This document shows, one piece after another, positions 61,647 through 64,000 of a DNA stretch of 64,000 bases. This DNA is from Kitasatospora sp. NBC_01246 (GTDB lineage Bacteria; Actinomycetota; Actinomycetes; Streptomycetales; Streptomycetaceae): positions 4,278,001-4,342,000 of the forward strand of contig NZ_CP108484.1 in assembly GCF_036226505.1 (NCBI RefSeq). Direction: 5' to 3'. The notes under the pieces are model-generated. The model was not told the DNA's origin, did no database searches, and saw nothing but the letters and a program-made list of their open reading frames with translations. The position numbers were made by a program, and so were the translations under genes. How positions within the stretch are numbered: the first letter of the stretch is position 1; each line of letters opens with the position of its first letter.

Positions 61647-63902
61647 TCAGGCGAGCAGGGCCTCGATGACGCCGGTGTGGGCGTCCTTCAGCTCGGCCAG
61701 CGAGACGGTGAACTGGCCCTGGACGTCCAGGACATCACCGTCGACCACACCGATCCGGGTGGCCGGCAGGCCACGCGCGGTGCACATGTCGTTGAACCGG
61801 AGCTCCTCGCTGCGCGGCACCGCGACGACCGCGCGGCCGGCCGACTCGGAGAACAGGAACACGAACGGGTCCTGGCCCTCGGGCACGATGATCCGGGCGC
61901 CGTGGCCGCCCTTGAGGCAGCTCTCCACGAGGGCCTGGCCCAGGCCGCCGTCGGAGAGGTCGTGCGCGGCGTCGATCATGCCGTCGCGCGAGGCGGCGAT
62001 CAGGATGTCGCCGAGCAGCTTCTCGCGGTCCAGGTCGACCTTGGGCGGCAGGCCGCCGAGGTGGTCGTGGACCACCTGCGTCCAGGCCGAGCCACCCAGC
62101 TCGTCCTCGGTGTCACCGAGCAGGTAGAGCAGCTGGCCCTCCTCGGCGAAGCCGATCGGGGTGCGGCGGGTGACGTCGTCGATCACGCCGAGCACCGCGA
62201 CCACGGGGGTCGGGTGGATGGCGGTCTCGCCGGTCTGGTTGTACAGCGAGACGTTGCCGCCGGTGACCGGGGTGCCGAGCGCCAGGCAGGCGTCGGCCAG
62301 GCCGCGGGTGGCCTCGGCGAACTGCCACATCACGTCCGGGTCCTCGGGGGAGCCGAAGTTGAGGCAGTCGGAGATCGCGAGCGGCTTGGCACCGCCGGCG
62401 GCGACGTTGCGGTACGCCTCGGCGAGGGCCAGCTGGGCGCCGGTGTACGGGTCCAGCTTGGTGTAGCGGCCGTTGCCGTCGGTGGCGACCGAGACGCCGA
62501 GGTTGGTCTCCTCGTCGATCCGGATCATGCCGGAGTCCTCGGGCACCGAGAGGACGGTGTTGCCGAGCACGTAGCGGTCGTACTGGTCGGTGATCCAGGA
62601 CTTGGAGGCCTGGTTCGGGCTGCCGGCGACCTTCAGCAGGTCGGCCTTCAGGCCCTCGCCGGTGGTCGGGCGGGCGAGCCGCTCGGCACTCGGGGCGTCG
62701 GCCTGCAGCGCGTCCTGCCAGCTCGGGCGGGCGTACGGGCGCTGGTAGGTCGGGCCCTCGTGGGCGACGGTGCGCGGCGGCACGTCGACCACCAGCTCGC
62801 CGTGCCAGAAGATCTCCAGCCGCTCGCCCTCCGTCACCTCACCGATGACGGTGGCGATGACGTCCCACTTCTCGCAGATCTCCAGGAAGCGGTCGACCTT
62901 GCCGGGCTCGACGATGGCGCACATGCGCTCCTGCGACTCGCTCATGAGGATCTCCTCCGGCGAGAGCGTCTTGTCGCGCAGCGGCACGGTGTCGAGCTCG
63001 ATCCGCATGCCGCCCGAACCGGCCGAGGCCAGCTCGGAGGTGGCGCAGGAGAGACCGGCGCCGCCGAGGTCCTGGATGCCCTTGACGAGCTTCTCGGAGA
63101 AGATCTCCAGGGTGCACTCGATGAGGAGCTTCTCCTGGAACGGGTCGCCGACCTGGACGGCCGGGCGCTTGGCGGGCCCGGTCGCGTCGAAGGTCTCCGA
63201 GGCGAGCACCGAGACGCCGCCGATGCCGTCGCCACCGGTGCGGGCTCCGTACAGGATGACCTTGTTGCCGGCGCCGGAGGCCTGCGCGAGGTGGATGTCC
63301 TCGTGCTTCATCACGCCCACGCAGAGCGCGTTGACCAGCGGGTTGCCCTGGTAGCAGGAGTCGAAGACGACCTCGCCGCCGATGTTGGGCAGGCCCAGGC
63401 AGTTGCCGTAGCCGCCGATGCCCGCGACGATCCCGGGCAGCACGCGCCGGGTGTCCGGGTGGTCGGCGGCGCCGAACCGCAGCGGGTCCATCACGGCGAC
63501 CGGGCGGGCGCCCATCGCGAGGATGTCGCGCACGATGCCGCCGATGCCGGTGGCCGCGCCCTGGTACGGCTCGATGTACGAGGGGTGGTTGTGCGACTCG
63601 ACCTTGAAGGTGACCGCGTAGCCCTGGCCGACGTCGACCACACCGGCGTTCTCGCCGATGCCGACGAGCATCGCGTCGTTCGGCGGAACCTTCTCGCCGA
63701 ACTGCTTCAGGTGCACCTTGGAGCTCTTGTAGGAGCAGTGCTCCGACCACATGACCGAGTACATCGCGAGCTCGGCGCCGGTCGGACGGCGGCCGAGGAT
63801 CTCGCGGATGCGGGCGTACTCGTCCTCCTTGAGGCCGAGTTCGGACCACGGCTGGGCGGAGTCCGGGGTCTGCTCGGCGTTCTTGACGGTGTCGAGGCTC
63901 AT
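61647..63902 (-). CDS. purL: Phosphoribosylformylglycinamidine synthase subunit PurL
   Basis: 751 residues of the small (three-subunit) PurL type. [40 protein letters not shown] and [20 protein letters not shown] form the first ATP site and conserved His; the second half-domain starts near residue 430. It converts FGAR to FGAM with PurQ and PurS in purine synthesis. Stop of purQ and start of purL share one A (TGATG), implying coupling. Confidence 0.97.
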   Translation of the reverse strand: MSLDTVKNAEQTPDSAQPWSELGLKEDEYARIREILGRRPTGAELAMYSVMWSEHCSYKSSKVHLKQFGEKVPPNDAMLVGIGENAGVVDVGQGYAVTFKVESHNHPSYIEPYQGAATGIGGIVRDILAMGARPVAVMDPLRFGAADHPDTRRVLPGIVAGIGGYGNCLGLPNIGGEVVFDSCYQGNPLVNALCVGVMKHEDIHLAQASGAGNKVILYGARTGGDGIGGVSVLASETFDATGPAKRPAVQVGDPFQEKLLIECTLEIFSEKLVKGIQDLGGAGLSCATSELASAGSGGMRIELDTVPLRDKTLSPEEILMSESQERMCAIVEPGKVDRFLEICEKWDVIATVIGEVTEGERLEIFWHGELVVDVPPRTVAHEGPTYQRPYARPSWQDALQADAPSAERLARPTTGEGLKADLLKVAGSPNQASKSWITDQYDRYVLGNTVLSVPEDSGMIRIDEETNLGVSVATDGNGRYTKLDPYTGAQLALAEAYRNVAAGGAKPLAISDCLNFGSPEDPDVMWQFAEATRGLADACLALGTPVTGGNVSLYNQTGETAIHPTPVVAVLGVIDDVTRRTPIGFAEEGQLLYLLGDTEDELGGSAWTQVVHDHLGGLPPKVDLDREKLLGDILIAASRDGMIDAAHDLSDGGLGQALVESCLKGGHGARIIVPEGQDPFVFLFSESAGRAVVAVPRSEELRFNDMCTARGLPATRIGVVDGDVLDVQGQFTVSLAELKDAHTGVIEALLA

Positions 63903-64000
63903 CAGGCGTTCACCAGCTGCTTCAGGACGGAAGTGAAGAAGCCCAGGCCCTCGGTGCTCGGACCGGTGAGCGGCTCCACGGCGTGCTCCGGGTGCGGCAT
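63902..64000 (-). CDS. purQ: PurQ, glutamine amidotransferase subunit, 3' end only
   Basis: The last 32 codons are in the window: [20 protein letters not shown], then [12 protein letters not shown] and stop. PHPEHAVE holds the His and Glu of the Cys-His-Glu amidotransferase triad. The rest of the gene lies beyond the window edge. TGA overlaps the purL ATG by one base. Confidence 0.95.
   Translation of the reverse strand: MPHPEHAVEPLTGPSTEGLGFFTSVLKQLVNA

Overview
The window is very GC-rich chromosomal DNA from a streptomycete-type actinomycete (Streptomyces or Kitasatospora). Evidence: codon usage saturated in G/C at third positions, several apparently leaderless genes, a dnaK-grpE-dnaJ-hspR operon, dcd, clpB, pyrE, fba and purL of actinobacterial type, and a perfect parS site. 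Genes such as dnaK, clpB, pyrE and fba lie a few hundred kb from oriC in S. coelicolor (recalled, not searched), so this is probably core chromosome with accessory insertions.

Layout. 0-6.6 kb: MIP channel, membrane glycosyltransferase-like protein, sortase-anchored surface protein, flavin reductase, beta-hydroxyacid dehydrogenase, YunG-like protein and an F420/FMN-dependent oxidoreductase. 6.8-9.7 kb: divergent hbpS / senS-senR, an extracellular haem/redox-sensing three-component system. 9.7-10.3 kb: 37-bp tandem repeats, an orphan operator-controlled promoter and a terminator. 10.3-14.3 kb: unknown gene, NAD(P)-binding epimerase plus ECF41-like sigma factor, and a macrolide-type glycosyltransferase. 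14.4-20.5 kb: MacB/FtsX-type ABC exporter with a response regulator and an unusual double histidine kinase whose first half looks inactive.

20.63-27.19 kb: a 6.5-kb integrative element in a tRNA-Gly(CCC) gene, bounded by a 42-bp direct repeat. It encodes RepSA-like initiator, Xis and tyrosine integrase, but no transfer (FtsK/TraB) gene. Its cargo is a membrane-anchored coiled-coil protein, a PP2C-like phosphatase and a helix-turn-helix regulator, with a repeated operator upstream.

27.2-39.1 kb: zinc ribbon, dcd, AlaX-type editing protein, Yip1 protein, NDP-sugar pyrophosphorylase, Fe-S oxidoreductase and the HspR-controlled dnaK operon (two HAIR operators). 39.3-43.5 kb: three paralogous LuxR-type regulators with a TrmB-like sensor region, a very short gene for a probable secreted 59-residue peptide, and a nucleoside deoxyribosyltransferase-like protein. 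This cluster is the best candidate for an undescribed signalling system. 44.2-46.4 kb: TDT-family transporter divergent from LysR. 46.4-64 kb: clpB (HAIR operator), YbjN protein, aminotransferase, DUF2617 protein, spermidine synthase-like protein, CoxG-like protein with an acidic repeat, pyrE, a parS-bearing terminator, DedA protein, fba, DUF3151, DUF3152, a DUF3558 lipoprotein, a mycothiol-dependent isomerase-like protein, purL and the 3' end of purQ.
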